This document shows positions 14,601 to 23,830 of a stretch of DNA of 64,000 nucleotides, one piece after another. The notes beneath the pieces were generated by a model that was given only the letters and a program-made list of their open reading frames with translations, ran no database searches and was not told where the DNA came from. Origin of the DNA: Lagopus muta (Eukaryota > Chordata > Aves > Galliformes > Phasianidae). Location: NCBI RefSeq assembly GCF_023343835.1, contig NC_064471.1, forward strand, positions 6,003,598-6,067,597. The letters run 5' to 3'. Positions within the stretch are counted from its first letter, which is position 1. The number at the start of each line of letters is the position of its first letter. A program made the translations under genes and the position numbers.

Positions 14601-15283
14601 GGCATTACCTCAGTGGTATATTTGACAGTTAAAAACAAACTTTTGAAAGCTTAAGTTGACAAAATAGATTAATACACTCAATGAAACTACCTCTGGCTGA
14701 ATAACTCTTCCTTGAATACTCTTCATAAGCACATGTATTTCAGATCAAATTCTGAAGCTTGTTACAACCCTATCACAAAGTCTTCTTCAACACATAACGT
14801 AGCTAGTCTACCTTCCACATACAACAAGATGGTCATAACTATAAATTACAAGTAGTTATTCAAACATAGATCCCTAAGGCCTCTGCAGCATTCAGATACA
14901 AGTGTAGATCCTCCAAAGAATTTAGTGAATGAAAAGAGGCACATAGCAAAGATACCTGTGCAATTATATCCATTTAAGAAGCCATCAAGTACACCTTTGG
15001 TTGTATGCTCAAAAACTTCCAACTGGGTTGAATTTTCAGCAAAAACAGCATCAAAAACAAATTTAAGGTCTTTCTTTGTTCTTTTATTAATATCCCTGTG
15101 GGTCAGTTTCTTTCCATGAAAAAAGCTAAATTCTTCTTCCTTTGGATCAAACACCAATATATGCTGGTCAACAACATGAACAACTTTAGCAAAGTTGCCA
15201 TCTTTTTCCTTTTGAGTTTCTGGACGGACGCGGACAACCACTTTCACGTGGCTACAGACATCATCTTCTTTAGCAGCAGACAT
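2963..15283 (-). CDS. KIF18A: KIF18A kinesin-8 motor, 5' part (8 coding exons)
   Basis: Kinesin-8 motor that walks to plus ends of kinetochore microtubules and damps chromosome oscillation at metaphase (family knowledge). The exons, in gene order, are 15283-14956, 14312-14155, 13399-13295, 12147-12037, 7966-7769, 4338-4162, 3397-3323 and 3069-2963. All junctions are GT/AG, and the reading phase is kept throughout, giving about 419 codons. Visible motor motifs are the P-loop [10 protein letters not shown] (residues 114-123, exon 3), switch I NASSSRSH (223-230, exon 5) and switch II DLAGSE (259-264, exon 6). The motor core ends near residue 355, followed by neck and the start of a coiled coil. 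The start ATG at 15283 gives MSAAKEDD followed by the kinesin beta-1 strand VKVVVRVRP. The usual length is about 900 residues, so the second half lies outside the window. The gene is divergent from METTL15, the same pairing as in mammals. No frame damage is seen. Confidence 0.95.
3323..3397 (-). CDS. KIF18A: KIF18A exon 8 (neck)
   Basis: 75 bp, 25 codons, acceptor TTTAACAG and donor GTACGT. It encodes [20 protein letters not shown] and ends QKKE, the kinesin-8 neck region after the motor core. The length is a multiple of three and the phase is 0 on both sides. Confidence 0.9.
3398..4161. other. KIF18A intron 7
   Basis: Intron between exons 7 and 8. A short poly(A) run lies near 3714. No repeats, RNA genes or conserved coding blocks were recognised. 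Confidence 0.7.
4162..4338 (-). CDS. KIF18A: KIF18A exon 7 (C-terminal motor core)
   Basis: 177 bp, 59 codons, acceptor TTTATAG and donor GTGAGT. It encodes [19 protein letters not shown] and [17 protein letters not shown], the microtubule-binding helix and the end of the motor core leading into the neck. Confidence 0.95.
5586..5624. repeat. (TA)n microsatellite
   Basis: An uninterrupted alternating TA run of 39 bp inside KIF18A intron 6. Confidence 0.97.
6985..7228 (+). mobile_element. CR1 LINE 3' fragment
   Basis: Bird CR1 non-LTR retrotransposon, 5'-truncated. The 3' untranslated end is visible: GAGAGTGGTGAGGTGCTGGA, CTGCCCAGAGAGGCTGTGAT, a GGTTGGATGGGGCT-type block, and a terminal TTCTGCGATTCTGTGATGAT. 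The last part carries the imperfect octamer repeats that end CR1 copies. It sits antisense to KIF18A. Confidence 0.93.
7769..7966 (-). CDS. KIF18A: KIF18A exon 6 (switch II)
   Basis: 198 bp, 66 codons, acceptor GCCTTGTAG and donor GTACGT. It begins IYLRQQDK and contains [11 protein letters not shown] (switch II, couples ATP hydrolysis to microtubule binding) and [20 protein letters not shown] (helix alpha-4 region). Confidence 0.95.
7967..12036. other. KIF18A intron 5
   Basis: A 4.1-kb intron with a poly(A) run near 7977-7994 and a short CA repeat near 9545. No interspersed repeats, exons or RNA genes were recognised. Open frames here, for example at 8305-8583 and 10299-10556, have no family resemblance. 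Confidence 0.65.
12037..12147 (-). CDS. KIF18A: KIF18A exon 5 (switch I)
   Basis: 111 bp, 37 codons, acceptor TTTTTAAAG and donor GTAAGA. It encodes [20 protein letters not shown] followed by [12 protein letters not shown], the switch I nucleotide sensor of kinesins. It has no 60-codon open frame around it, so frame tracks miss it; splice sites and phase support it. Confidence 0.93.
12238..12325. repeat. TATC/TA microsatellite plus poly(A)
   Basis: Imperfect TATC and TA repeats, then about 25 uninterrupted A residues. It is close upstream (plus-strand sense) of no recognisable retroposed gene. Confidence 0.9.
12859..12882. repeat. Poly(A) run
   Basis: About 24 A residues after AAAAAG. No SINE or processed pseudogene body was recognised on its left side. 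Confidence 0.9.
13295..13399 (-). CDS. KIF18A: KIF18A exon 4
   Basis: 105 bp, 35 whole codons, acceptor TTCTCAAAG and donor GTATGT. It encodes [20 protein letters not shown] and then [11 protein letters not shown], the kinesin segment between the P-loop and switch I (the [11 protein letters not shown]-type block). Confidence 0.94.
13400..14154. other. KIF18A intron 3
   Basis: A 755-bp intron. It contains a short local duplication of GGAACTTAACTAA-type sequence near 13860-13893. Nothing else was recognised. Confidence 0.7.
14155..14312 (-). CDS. KIF18A: KIF18A exon 3 (P-loop)
   Basis: 158 bp between acceptor CTTAATGTAG and donor GTAAGT. The first two bases complete a valine codon, giving [20 protein letters not shown], the ATP-binding P-loop of kinesins. 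It then runs through [10 protein letters not shown] and ends at SYLE in phase 0. Confidence 0.95.
14313..14955. other. KIF18A intron 2
   Basis: A 643-bp intron between the start-codon exon and the P-loop exon. No repeats or genes were recognised. Confidence 0.7.
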
Positions 15284-15336
15284 GCTCTCTCTTCTCTGCT
15301 TCCAGGGCTCCTTCAGACCAAGCAGCTGAATCTTCC
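14956..15336 (-). CDS. KIF18A: KIF18A exon 2 (start codon, N-terminal motor)
   Basis: The acceptor TTGATTGCAG precedes 15336 and the donor GTATCT follows 14956. Positions 15336-15284 are 5' UTR, and the ATG is 15283-15281. It encodes residues 1-109 plus one base: the N-terminal motor strand VKVVVRVRP, the kinesin-8 block [19 protein letters not shown], and FLNGYNCT just before the P-loop. The frame stays open upstream to 15358, but that part lies across the acceptor and is intron. Confidence 0.93.
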
Positions 15337-16212
15337 CTGCAATCAACAATAGAAGCAAAAGGCCTTAAACTTGAAACATAATTTCCTCATTAGAATCATC
15401 ACAGAACGGCCCGGGTTGGAAGGGACCTCAAGGATCATGAATCTCCCACCCCCTGCCACACGCAGGGCCACCAACCTCCACATTTCATAGCAGACCAGGC
15501 TGCCCAGGACCCCATCCAGCACAGTCCTGAATACTGCCAGGAATGGATGGGGCATCCATAGCCTCTCTAGGCAGCTGTTCCAATACCTCACCATTCTCAT
15601 AGTAATGAATTTCCCCCTGACACCCAACCTAAATCTTCCCTCCCTCAACTTCAAACCATTTCCCCTTGTCCTGAAGTTATCAGCCCCTTCAAAGAGTTGA
15701 GTCCCCTCCTGTTTGTAGGCTTCCTTTAAATACTGAAAGGCTGCAATGAGGTCACCCCACAGCCATCAGTTTGCAGTTTAAGTCAAACTACACACCTGTG
15801 CTAGCCCTGCCCTACACTCAGTCAGCTGTAGGAACCATCACAAAGCTCTGAGAAGCACTGTTAACTGGCCTGAAAACACGACTTAACAGTACACAGCTAA
15901 GCAGGCCTGCCTTGGGAAAGCCAAAGTCTGATTCCTCCGACTACAGCTACCGTTCCACCTGCAGCTCTCCTTTACTTCAGAGTACTCACACAGCAGCAGG
16001 CAGCTCTCTCGTCCTGCAGGAGGGTTCAGGGGCCTTTTGATTATAGGCCCCACAACGCTCAGATACTAACGAAGGACCGCCCTTCCAGGCCTCGCTCTTC
16101 ACCTCAGAAAGAAAAAAGATATCCCAGGGCCGACAACATACACAGATCGCGGACAAAACCGCACGGTAAGCCCCCGAGCCCCGCCCGCCATGCCGCTGGG
16201 GCGGCCACTCAC
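15337..16212. other. KIF18A intron 1
   Basis: The span between the start-codon exon and the predicted untranslated first exon. It is largely a CR1 fragment (15391-15768), then unique DNA rising in GC towards the CpG island. Confidence 0.6.
15391..15768 (-). mobile_element. CR1 LINE 3' fragment
   Basis: Minus-strand CR1 3' end. In plus-strand reading it starts AATCATCACAGAACGGCCC, then GGTTGGAAGGGACCTCAAGG, then the block containing CAGGCTGCCCAGGACC, and continues to AGGCTGCAATGAGGTCACC, which is the C-terminal ORF2 and 3' UTR. It lies in KIF18A intron 1, sense to KIF18A. Confidence 0.94.
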
Positions 16213-16290
16213 CTCAGCGCCGCAGCCGAGCCAACCACCGCCCAGCCCGGCCGCCGAATTCAAACGCCAGCGGCCGCCCCCCCTTCGCCT
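16213..16290 (-). other. KIF18A: KIF18A untranslated first exon (predicted)
   Basis: A strong donor on the minus strand, GCTGAG|GTGAGTGG, ends a putative 5' UTR exon at 16213. The next acceptor in KIF18A sense is at 15336. The upstream limit is a guess from the CHR and CCAAT positions. Confidence 0.5.
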
Positions 16291-16319
16291 CCTCATTGGC
16301 CGCCGCCGCCGTGACGTCG

Positions 16320-16340
16320 TCAAAGCGACGGCGCGAGCGG
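16320..16340 (+). other. METTL15: METTL15 untranslated first exon donor (predicted)
   Basis: GAGCGG|GTAAGC gives a consensus plus-strand donor after 16340. It could join to the acceptor at 17577. A weaker alternative donor, CTGC|GTGAGG, lies at 16407. The transcription start is not defined. Confidence 0.4.
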
Positions 16341-17578
16341 GTAAGCGCGTGGCGAGGGTGGTTTCTGTAGCTCTGCGTGCTGTGCGGGGCTGGTGGGCGG
16401 GAGCTGCGTGAGGGGAGAGCCGCGGACCTCTAGGCCTGCTCGATATAAGATCCTTCTTCGGTTTTCTCTAGGCTCAACAGCCCCAGCTCTTTCCACGTAA
16501 GAGCGATGCCGCAGGCCCTTAATCGTTTTTGTAGCCTTCTGCTGTATCCTGCGACTGAAAGCACACAAAAAGTTTCCTCAGTTCATAGATGAGTGATTGT
16601 GAGCCGTGCTCTGGGTAAGGAAGATGCTTCCCGGGGTCGTAGAGCAAGGCAGTGTGAGTTAGATTATCACTGATCTTCTCCCCACCCCTGTGTTAGCTTC
16701 TATAGAGGTGTTGGGGTTTGTTGCGGAATCGCAGAATTGTAGGAGTTGGCAGGGGACCTCCAGGAATCATCAAGTCCAACCCCCCAAAGGACTTGCAAAA
16801 GGACTTGAGGTCCTCTGTTGAAGGTTAGAAGATGATACATGCTTACAAATGCGATGCAATAAAAGTAGGATAGCCTTTATTCAAAGGGCCTTTGGCTAAA
16901 GTATGCATTCTTTTTGTGTGGCAAGAGAGAGTGTGAAATATGACACAGCAACAGGTGTGAGCTCATAAAAATGCAAATAACATCTTACTTATGTTAACCT
17001 TCAGCTTTCTTCAGCTTTTTTTTTTTTTAATCTGCTTTGAATTATTCTGTTGTAATTTTAACGCACATGTAGGTTGTAACACTAATCATAACCGTGTTAA
17101 AAACCCAGTGGCACAATTTGTCTTTTCCCATTTCAGCTAGAAATACAGGAAACTTGGCAACCCAAGTGCTGCCGTTCAGAGCAAGTGCCTCATTGTGCGT
17201 GGCAGGACGTAGGAGAACAAAATGAAAGCTGAGCTACTGTTCTGGTTGTGCTCAACCAGAGCAATTTAATAGGGGCTTCTCTCAAGATGTTTGAACATTG
17301 ATAGAGTCCTAGTGATGTAAAGGAAATGAAGGTATTGCTTGTGAAAATAAAGCTCTATTTACTTAGATGTGATTGATTGTTAGATGGCCTTCAAATTGCT
17401 GAAAAGAAGCTAAATTATCAGAGCGTTTTTGCTGAGATGGCATTTCTGTAAAGCCTCCTATCTTGTGAAATGTACTTACAGCATTTGCGCTTTGTGTGTG
17501 TGTATGTTTTGTTTTTTTTTTAACACTTAATGTTTTAAATAGTTATCAAAGTAATTCCCAACATCTGTTTTTTCTAGG
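16341..17578. other. METTL15 first intron
   Basis: The span between the promoter and the first coding exon. It holds a short CR1 piece at about 16722-16790 and T-rich tracts near 17020 and 17508. Nothing else was recognised. Confidence 0.55.
16722..16790 (-). mobile_element. Short CR1 3'-end fragment
   Basis: GGAATCGCAGAATTGTAGGA, then GACCTCCAGGAATCATCAAG and TCCAACCCCCC: the first 70 bp or so of a CR1 3' end in minus orientation, older and more diverged than the others. Confidence 0.8.
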
Positions 17579-17857
17579 ATGATCAACTCCAAAATGCTAT
17601 ATCAGAGTCTGTGCCAAGTTAACAAGTGTCTGCTTCTGTGCAACTTAAAGCTGAATCCAGACAAGTTAGCTGTTTTGGCCAGAAGGATCTACTCTTCAGT
17701 AAAACAGCTTTCTGAATATGATTTAACGGAGCAAACTACACAGGAAAGTGAAACTAAAGAGTTGCTTCACAGTACAGAAAACAAAACCTTTGGAAGATTG
17801 CACATACCAGTGATGGTGGAGGAGGTCATTAATTTTTTATCCCCTCAGTCAGGCCAG
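17579..17857 (+). CDS. METTL15: METTL15 first coding exon
   Basis: Start of METTL15, the RsmH-type SAM-dependent N4-cytosine methyltransferase that modifies mitochondrial 12S rRNA (family knowledge). The acceptor TTTTTTCTAG is followed by G and then ATG at 17579; the donor CAG|GTGAGT follows 17857. That gives 93 whole codons. The recognisable block is GRLHIPVMVEEVINFLSP (residues 72-89), the conserved RsmH N-terminus; the SAM-binding core would be in later exons. Residues 1-40 are basic with few acidic residues (K, R and N rich, hydrophobic CLLLCNL), which suits a mitochondrial targeting peptide. A second in-frame ATG is at codon 6. No further METTL15 exon was seen in the remaining 46 kb, so the retroviral cluster lies in its intron. 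Confidence 0.9.
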
Positions 17858-18267
17858 GTGAGTTAAGTAATTGGTTGACACCTATGATTTACTATCTATC
17901 CAGCAGAAAAGTTTGTGCAGTGTGGTGATAACTCTCCTTTAGAGAAATAAGGGCTGTTCTTTGAGACTATTCCACCTTTTAAAACTTCTAAATTATTTTG
18001 CCATCCAAATTAAGGTTTTATATTTAAGATAGTAGAAATCTCCTATCTATGTGTCTGACCTTAACAAATCCTGAGTAATCTGTTGGTTAAAACTGTAGCA
18101 TTGAAGCAATCTCTTGCTTTTGTGCTTGTTTTTCTAGACTGCTCTTGTGCATTTGTAGGGTGTTAAGTAGTGTTAATTACTAACAGTAGCAGGGAGTTAT
18201 GTGTGGTTATGTCATCAATTTGTGAAGAGCTCTCTTTGTTTTGTGTAAGAGCTAGTAGGGTAAAAAA

Positions 18268-18490
18268 TCATTGTAGAATCAACTGTGTTAGAAAAAAATC
18301 TTCATGATCATCAAATCCAGCTGTTAGCCTGACCTACTGAGTCCAATCACTGAACTGTGCCCCTTAGTGTCATGTCCGTGTGTGCCAAATACACTGGCTG
18401 GGGATTCTACCATGTGTCTGGGCAGCCTGTTCCAGTGCTTGACCGACATCTAAAGAAATTGTTTTTTATATTCAGTCAAAACCTCCTCGT
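18268..18490 (-). mobile_element. Old CR1 fragment
   Basis: A diverged minus-strand CR1 3' region: GAATCAACTGTG..., CATCAAATCCAGCTGTTAGC, TGCCAAATACACTGGCTGGG, then GGGCAGCCTGTTCCAGTGCT, the CR1 block encoding the ORF2 end. Divergence marks it as an old subfamily. Confidence 0.85.
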
Positions 18491-19429
18491 TGTCATTGTC
18501 ACTGTTTCAGTGGTTTTGAGGTCCGGTGTTTCCTTAGGATGTGCTTATACTGCATGGAGTGGTGTGGAGGTGCTGTAGTTACAAATGGCAACATGTAGAA
18601 ACGGTTTTGTATCAATGGCGGACAAGTATTGCAAAGCTGCCTGGTTTGGCCAAGGTACTGTGAAAAGATTCCTTCTGGTAATCTGGATTTGCTCACATCT
18701 GTCTATGCTGTAGCATTGGTATGTCTGCACTACATGTGTTATATGCAGTTTAGGTATACTGTTTCACGCTCTCTTTACAAAACTTAAGTGGTAAAATTGT
18801 TTGCATCTGGGAGATCTTACATATGATATTAAGTTGAAGGAATTTCATATGCAGTGGTTAAGTGGTTTTCACCTGTCAGATGCTTTTGTCTGCAAACTGA
18901 GTGCTTTTTATGTTAGCTTCATACAGGCTTACTATATTTGTCGATCAATGATAAGTTTTAACTAAAACAATGAAATTGTATATGAAGTACTATGTTCAAG
19001 ATGTGCAGCTACTTATATATACTTGAAATGCTGTCAACTGACAGTGCAAAGGGATGTGGCAAGTTTGAGATGGATTTGGAGGATCAAAGTGATGTAGTCT
19101 AGTTTTATTGCGTTGCCTTGTAAGAACTTCCTTAGTTTGGAAGTCACCGTATATTTTAAATTTCTTGAAAGCCAGTGAGAATCAGAGTAGCCGTAATTAT
19201 TGTAGCACACTTTTTTTGTTGAAAATACCCAAATGATGAATTACATGCCGAACTTAAAGTTCAGGTTTCATTCGCATTTCAGAACTATCATGACATTTGC
19301 GCACAGGAGGTGAATATATAAATTGTGAGACTGTATGTAAAGGGTTTTTTTCAGTTGTGTAAGTTTCTACTTAATTAAGAATTCGGGCTGATGTGGGGGA
19401 CTGTTTATTAAACTTTGGTCATTGATACA

Positions 19430-19660
19430 TATATGGGAACTGCTGAATCACGGCCTGAACCTCTGATTGATCACCTGATGGAGCAATGAGTCAGCCACAG
19501 GAGCACAGGGGAAGGCAATTCAGCTGTGCTGCTGGAAGGGGTGGAGCCTGGCTGCACCTCTCCTAAACCCCATTTAAGAGCTGGCTACAAGTGGGGAAGG
19601 ATCTCTTTCTGGAGATCCCTCCTTTTGGAGTTGTCTAGCAAGCCCCGGATAAGGGTAAGT
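19430..19660 (+). repeat. Dispersed repeat of unknown class, copy A
   Basis: Similar in order and wording to 35333-35515. Shared blocks include TGATTGATCACCTGATGG (TTGATTGAGCACCTGATGGG in the other copy), a CAGCTG(T/C) block, a TTTAAG/TTCAAGG block and a donor-like AAGGGTAAGT against AAGGTAAGC at the end. It has a TATA-like CATTTAAGAG at about 19571. It may be a solo LTR or the 5' end of an LTR element of another family; I do not recognise it. Confidence 0.4.
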
Positions 19661-20689
19661 CTTCTATCATTTTTTGGTGTAGTAATCTGTTTAGCCGAAC
19701 TCTCTGGTATGTTTCTTAGCTATAACGCCTGTATATTCTTTGATTATGCAACATGTAAAACCTTTTTGGCCAGAACTTGCGAAAGGATCTATTCTTGATT
19801 CTAAACTGTGGGAAGTAACTTTGGTCTCTGAAGGCTTTTTAAGGATTCAAATACTTATGATTGTAAAGCAGCGTGTTAGTGGAGGGGGATTTTTCTTCAG
19901 ATCCATGTGTCTTGTAGAGATTCCTGTACTAGTGGTGAACCATTAATGTCAGACATAAGAGTGAGCATCATCTTGAGCAGAAGCATTTACAGGGTGTATA
20001 AACTATAGTAAATCATGCATTTACAGCACTTTATGAAGACTGAAGTTTTGAAAGTAAGCGTGTTGAAAGATGTGGTGTGTTAACCAAGTTTTGTTAGAGA
20101 AAGCATCATTGGTGAAATTTTAAACTACAATTGAGACTGCTCTTCTTTGCGTGTTACAGTTGGTGTTGAAATGGCTGTTTGTTTCTTTTGAAATTGTTTT
20201 TGAGAACAGGAAGCATAAATTCTTGTTTTTTCTACCTTCTCTCCTGTGTACGCAAAGGTTTCCTTTACTCGTTTTTAATGCAGTTATGTTCCCCGTTATT
20301 AAATAAAATAACGAGGGGGGGGCCTTTATCTCTTCTGGTGTCCCAAGACAATGAATTGCCAGTATATAGAAAATCCAGTTAGAAAGATAACTTTCTAGTG
20401 AATGAGGTTGCTAAGAACATAAATGTTACTTCCAGAGTGAGTCACAGCTGAGAGCAAGGTGTTAGTGCCCTCCCACTGAATATTTGATTGACATCTCTGG
20501 AATCTGTCAGGGTTATAAGCAATAACAGTTCTGCTCATCTTCGAGTCTCCTCTTATTATTTCTAGAACCTATTTCTACAAAGTCCCATTGGTAGTCCTTT
20601 CTTGAAAACACATTGTACAAATTAGCTTTTACTGATCTCCTTTTTTTCCTCAATGAAAAGTCTGTTGCAATAAATCCACATGCAAGTAA

Positions 20690-20945
20690 TTTCCCCCTTT
20701 AAGTCTACTGCATTGACTCTCCAACAGCTCCCTGTCTTTCTTGTACTGGGGGCTCCAGGCCTGGACACAGTACTCCAGATGGCGCCTCACAAGAGCAGAG
20801 TAGAGGGGAACAATCACCTCCTGTCCCTGCTGGCCACCCCTCTTCTGATAGAGCCCAGGATACCATTTGCTTTCCAAGCTGTGAGAGCACCCTACTGGCT
20901 CATGTTATGTTTTTCATCCATCAGGACCCCCAGGTCCTTCTCTCT
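20690..20945 (-). mobile_element. CR1 LINE fragment (ORF2 3' region)
   Basis: Minus-strand CR1 ORF2 without its 3' terminus. The RT C-terminal block reads, on the minus strand, [20 protein letters not shown]. Ends at GACCCCCAGGTCCTTCTC. The missing 3' end means truncation at both ends. Confidence 0.9.
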
Positions 20946-22211
20946 TTCCTTCTTTCTTTCTTCTCTTGAGTTTCAAAAACAGTGAAAGAACCAAGCCATA
21001 CCTTTTCAAAACGAATGTCTTCAGGCATCCCCAAGTATATTTTTCCTTATTTTCACTCTACTTTTTCTTTTTTTTCCCCCTTTGCATCAGTCACTTGTCT
21101 TTTTGCTGGTCTCTTTTGTGTTATATAGTGATAAAAAAGAAAATATAACTTCACTGGCATTAAGATCTATGAAACTTTGAAATTTAATTGTTTTCATGAG
21201 GATTTTCTAACACGGGTTCTTACAAGGTGCAGGCCTCTAGGAAACTATTTTAATAGTGCTCCAGCACAAACAGAAGGTATTGATGTATACTATTTGCATT
21301 AAATATGGTTGCCTAGCGTGGACAGGATTGTAGATAAAGTAATTTCTAGGAGTAGTATTTGATTTATAGCCATTCTGGAAGTTTTTCCTTTTAAATGTCT
21401 ATAAATAAGTGATCAAGATGGTGGTGAAGATGAATGAATGAGACTATTTATTCCCTTCTTCTTGTAAGAATTGCATTTTCATTCATGTCAAATGAAAGAT
21501 TCATTTTCAGCAGAAAGAGTATGAGTATGGCCTTCCAAAGTAACAGAAGGAAACATAAGTTACTGCTGACAATCTCACATTGATCTTTTGTGACTTGCTT
21601 GAGTCATTGGTTTGAAGACAGTCTTTTACCTCCTGAAGGTCTGTTGCCACTGTTGGGTGTTGTTGATTCAGAGCATAAATGTTCCCTTCTTATTGGGTGG
21701 AGCTGGTTAGTCAAGGTGATAATCACATGAAGCTGAGATGAACTGCTGGTGTTCCAAAGCATAGTCTGTTGTTGTGAAGATATTGTCTTAGTTTCCTTAT
21801 ATCTTTGTCCATATGTCAGTATTCCTTTACTTTTTCTGCCTTATAGTGAATGTAAGCTTTTAAGGATAAAAATAGCCTTCCTCTCTATGGTGCCCTGCAG
21901 CATGGACTTCTGTTTTGTGAGAAGGGTTTCCAAGTATCATAGCATATAAATAGTTATGTGGCTATGTTGGTGGCCAGTGTGCTTGCCATAGTGCTTCCAA
22001 AGCTATCTGCAAATGATTGGACTGGTACAATACATTTACGGTAAAGGCTCTCAAAATTGAAGTGTTTTACATTGTCTTCAAGATAAATAGGAATTTGAAA
22101 AAGCACCTGAAAAGATGTATTTTGAGTTCTCAGGTTGTGTGAGGCATTTTGTAGGGTGCAGCCAAAATACCAACCTCGGCACAGAATATTAATTACATAA
22201 CAAGACAAATA

Positions 22212-22690
22212 TTGAAACTGTAGAATCATAGAATATCCCGAGGTGGGAGGAACTCACAAGGATGATCAAGTCCAACCTCTGACTCCACAAGGGACCACTC
22301 CAATGCAAATGGTTGTTCAGCTGCAGCAGCTTGGGGCTATGCCCACTGCCCTTTAGTGCAGAACCTTTCCATGACCCTCCCCTGATACAACTCTGTTCCC
22401 TAGGGTCCTGTAGCTGCTACCAGAGAGCAGAGCTCAGCACTGCTTTCTGCTCCCTGTGAGGAGCTGCAGCTGCCTTGAGGGCTCCTCACAGCCTACTTTG
22501 CTCTGGGAGCAACAAACTTGGAGCTCTCAGACATTCCTCCAGTGTCTTGCCCTCAAGACCCTTCACAGTCCTTATAGCCCTCTGGAACTGGAGCGTTAAC
22601 TCTTGAACTCTCAGGCCATGGCCTCTCCTACCCAACTCAGCCCTGTTTTGGCTGTCATGGAACACTTGTTGGGTCTCATCACCGTCTCCT
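22212..22690 (-). mobile_element. CR1 LINE 3' fragment
   Basis: It starts at the CR1 3' end in minus orientation (GAATCATAGAATATCCCGAG, then AAGGATGATCAAGTCCAACC) and continues through a variant 3' UTR with CTCCCTGTGAGGAGCTGCAG to about 22690. It is of a different CR1 subfamily from the copies at 7.0 and 15.4 kb. Confidence 0.85.
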
Positions 22691-22719
22691 TACGATATCA
22701 CAAGTCACATCCCTGCCAA

Positions 22720-22730
22720 CCACTATAAAT
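22720..22730 (+). promoter_or_regulatory. TATA-box candidate
   Basis: ACTATAAATAC lies about 115 bp before the short open frame at 22842 and just after the CR1 fragment. The match to the TATA consensus is good, but there is no other proof of transcription. Confidence 0.3.
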
Positions 22731-22841
22731 ACAGAGGTGCTGACAACAGAACACCAGTTGCTGACTGACTTTTGTCTGGGAAGCACATGCTTGAGACCAG
22801 GAGCTTTTTACCTAGATCCTTCCCCCCCATTCTAGGAATTT

Positions 22842-23096
22842 TTGTGGAGGAGGATGGATTCTTCTCCACCGAAGAAGCTCCAGCTTCTAGAGAGCAGCAG
22901 CAAGCTCAAGCCAATGCATGTAGACCCACTGGAGGGCAATGTTGAGCCCATGGAGGTGTACCTACCTCCACAGGGTGAACAGATGAAAGTAGATCTATCG
23001 CTATCAGGCCTGGGCAAGCACATCATGCTTGCCCAGAAACATCTCTATATCCATTGGTGGTGCAGCAGGAGCTCTCTATTTCTATCTTGGTGTTGA
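22842..23096 (+). CDS. Short open frame with internal MxVD repeats (uncertain)
   Basis: 84 codons, not recognised. The frame has internally repeated units of about 12-15 residues: KPMHVDPLEG, EPMEVYLPPQG, EQMKVDLSLSG. The repeats give it a more protein-like look than neighbouring frames. If the second ATG (codon 5) is used the product starts MDSSPPKK. A TATA-like box lies about 115 bp upstream, and an acceptor-like TTCTAG lies at about 22835. A degenerate tandem repeat of about 100 bp follows. It may be a relic of a repeated gene or part of a transposon; function cannot be assigned. Confidence 0.25.
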   Translation: MWRRMDSSPPKKLQLLESSSKLKPMHVDPLEGNVEPMEVYLPPQGEQMKVDLSLSGLGKHIMLAQKHLYIHWWCSRSSLFLSWC

Positions 23097-23179
23097 AGAG
23101 TCGCCGAAGAGCTTCTGCTCTCTAGAGTCCTTTTTTTTCCTCTGTCCCCCGTCCTCATCCTTCCTTGAGACCTCTCACC

Positions 23180-23830
23180 TCTTCTTTCCCAAGCTCTGAG
23201 GAAAAGAGAAGGACTGAGACTGGTGTCCTCTAAGCTTCTGCACAGAGAAAACAGGAGTCCAGTGGATGGCCCCCAGCTCTCTGTGGCCTCCATGCAAGTC
23301 CCAAGGATGAGGGCAGGACTGAGACTGGTGTTGTTATGCTTCTGTACCACGACAATGGGAGGCATCCAGTGGATGGCCCTGAGCTCCCTGCAGCCTCTAG
23401 GTGAGCCCTCAAGAAGAGGCTGGGACTGGGATGGGGTCCTCTGAGTTGCTGTGTAAAGACAACATGTGGAGTCTAGCCCTGAGTCCCTGCAGCCTGTAGG
23501 CAGTCTTGAAGAAGAAAGCAGGACTGGATCTGGTGTCCTCAAAACTGCTGTGCTGGGACAAGAGGAGTCCAGTAGATGGCCCTGAGATCCTTGATGCAAG
23601 TGCTAAAGAGGAAGGCGCGACTGGGACCGGCATCCTCTGAGTTGCTGTGTTGGCACAATAGGAATAGTCCAGCAGGCAGCCCCAAGCTCTCAGTGGACTC
23701 TAGGAAAGCCCTGAGGAAGAGAGCAGGACTGGTAATAGCATCTTCTAAGCTGCTGTGTCAGGTCCAGGAGGAATCAATTAGGCAGCCCCAAGCTCCCTGT
23801 GGCCTTCAGGCAGCATCAGAGAAGGTACAG
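23180..23830. repeat. Degenerate tandem repeat, about 95-109-bp unit
   Basis: About six copies. The recurring landmarks are GCAGGACTG, GTGTCCTCT (variants at 23222, 23329, 23435, 23533, 23628 and 23737), then a CTGCTGTG-type block, GAGTCCAGTGGATGGCCC, and GAGCTCCCTGCAGCC. Copies differ by substitutions and small indels. The unit length and drift create a spurious 184-codon frame on the minus strand. Confidence 0.85.

Larger units (their letters stand above)
16090..16420. promoter_or_regulatory. KIF18A/METTL15 bidirectional CpG-island promoter
   Basis: GC-rich, CpG-dense sequence between the two divergent genes. On the minus strand (KIF18A) there is a CCAAT box (ATTGG on plus, 16295-16299) and, about 30 bp downstream in KIF18A sense, a CHR-type TTTGAA (16264-16259) next to GGCG-rich sequence. 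This is the layout of G2/M genes controlled by NF-Y and DREAM/MuvB, which fits a mitotic kinesin. A CRE-like TGACGTCG lies at 16312-16319 and GC boxes near 16198. Start sites cannot be fixed from sequence alone. Confidence 0.75.

Noticed and set aside
15343-15654. 103-codon minus-strand frame near the KIF18A start exon
   Set aside because: It reads through the CR1 fragment (CR1 ORF2 end) and is not a KIF18A extension.
20966-21148. T-rich coding frame after a CR1 fragment
   Set aside because: Low-complexity Phe and Leu from T-rich DNA; not a gene.
23045-23599. 184-codon minus-strand frame
   Set aside because: It lies across the degenerate tandem repeat, and its internal repeats only mirror the DNA units; no start or splice context.
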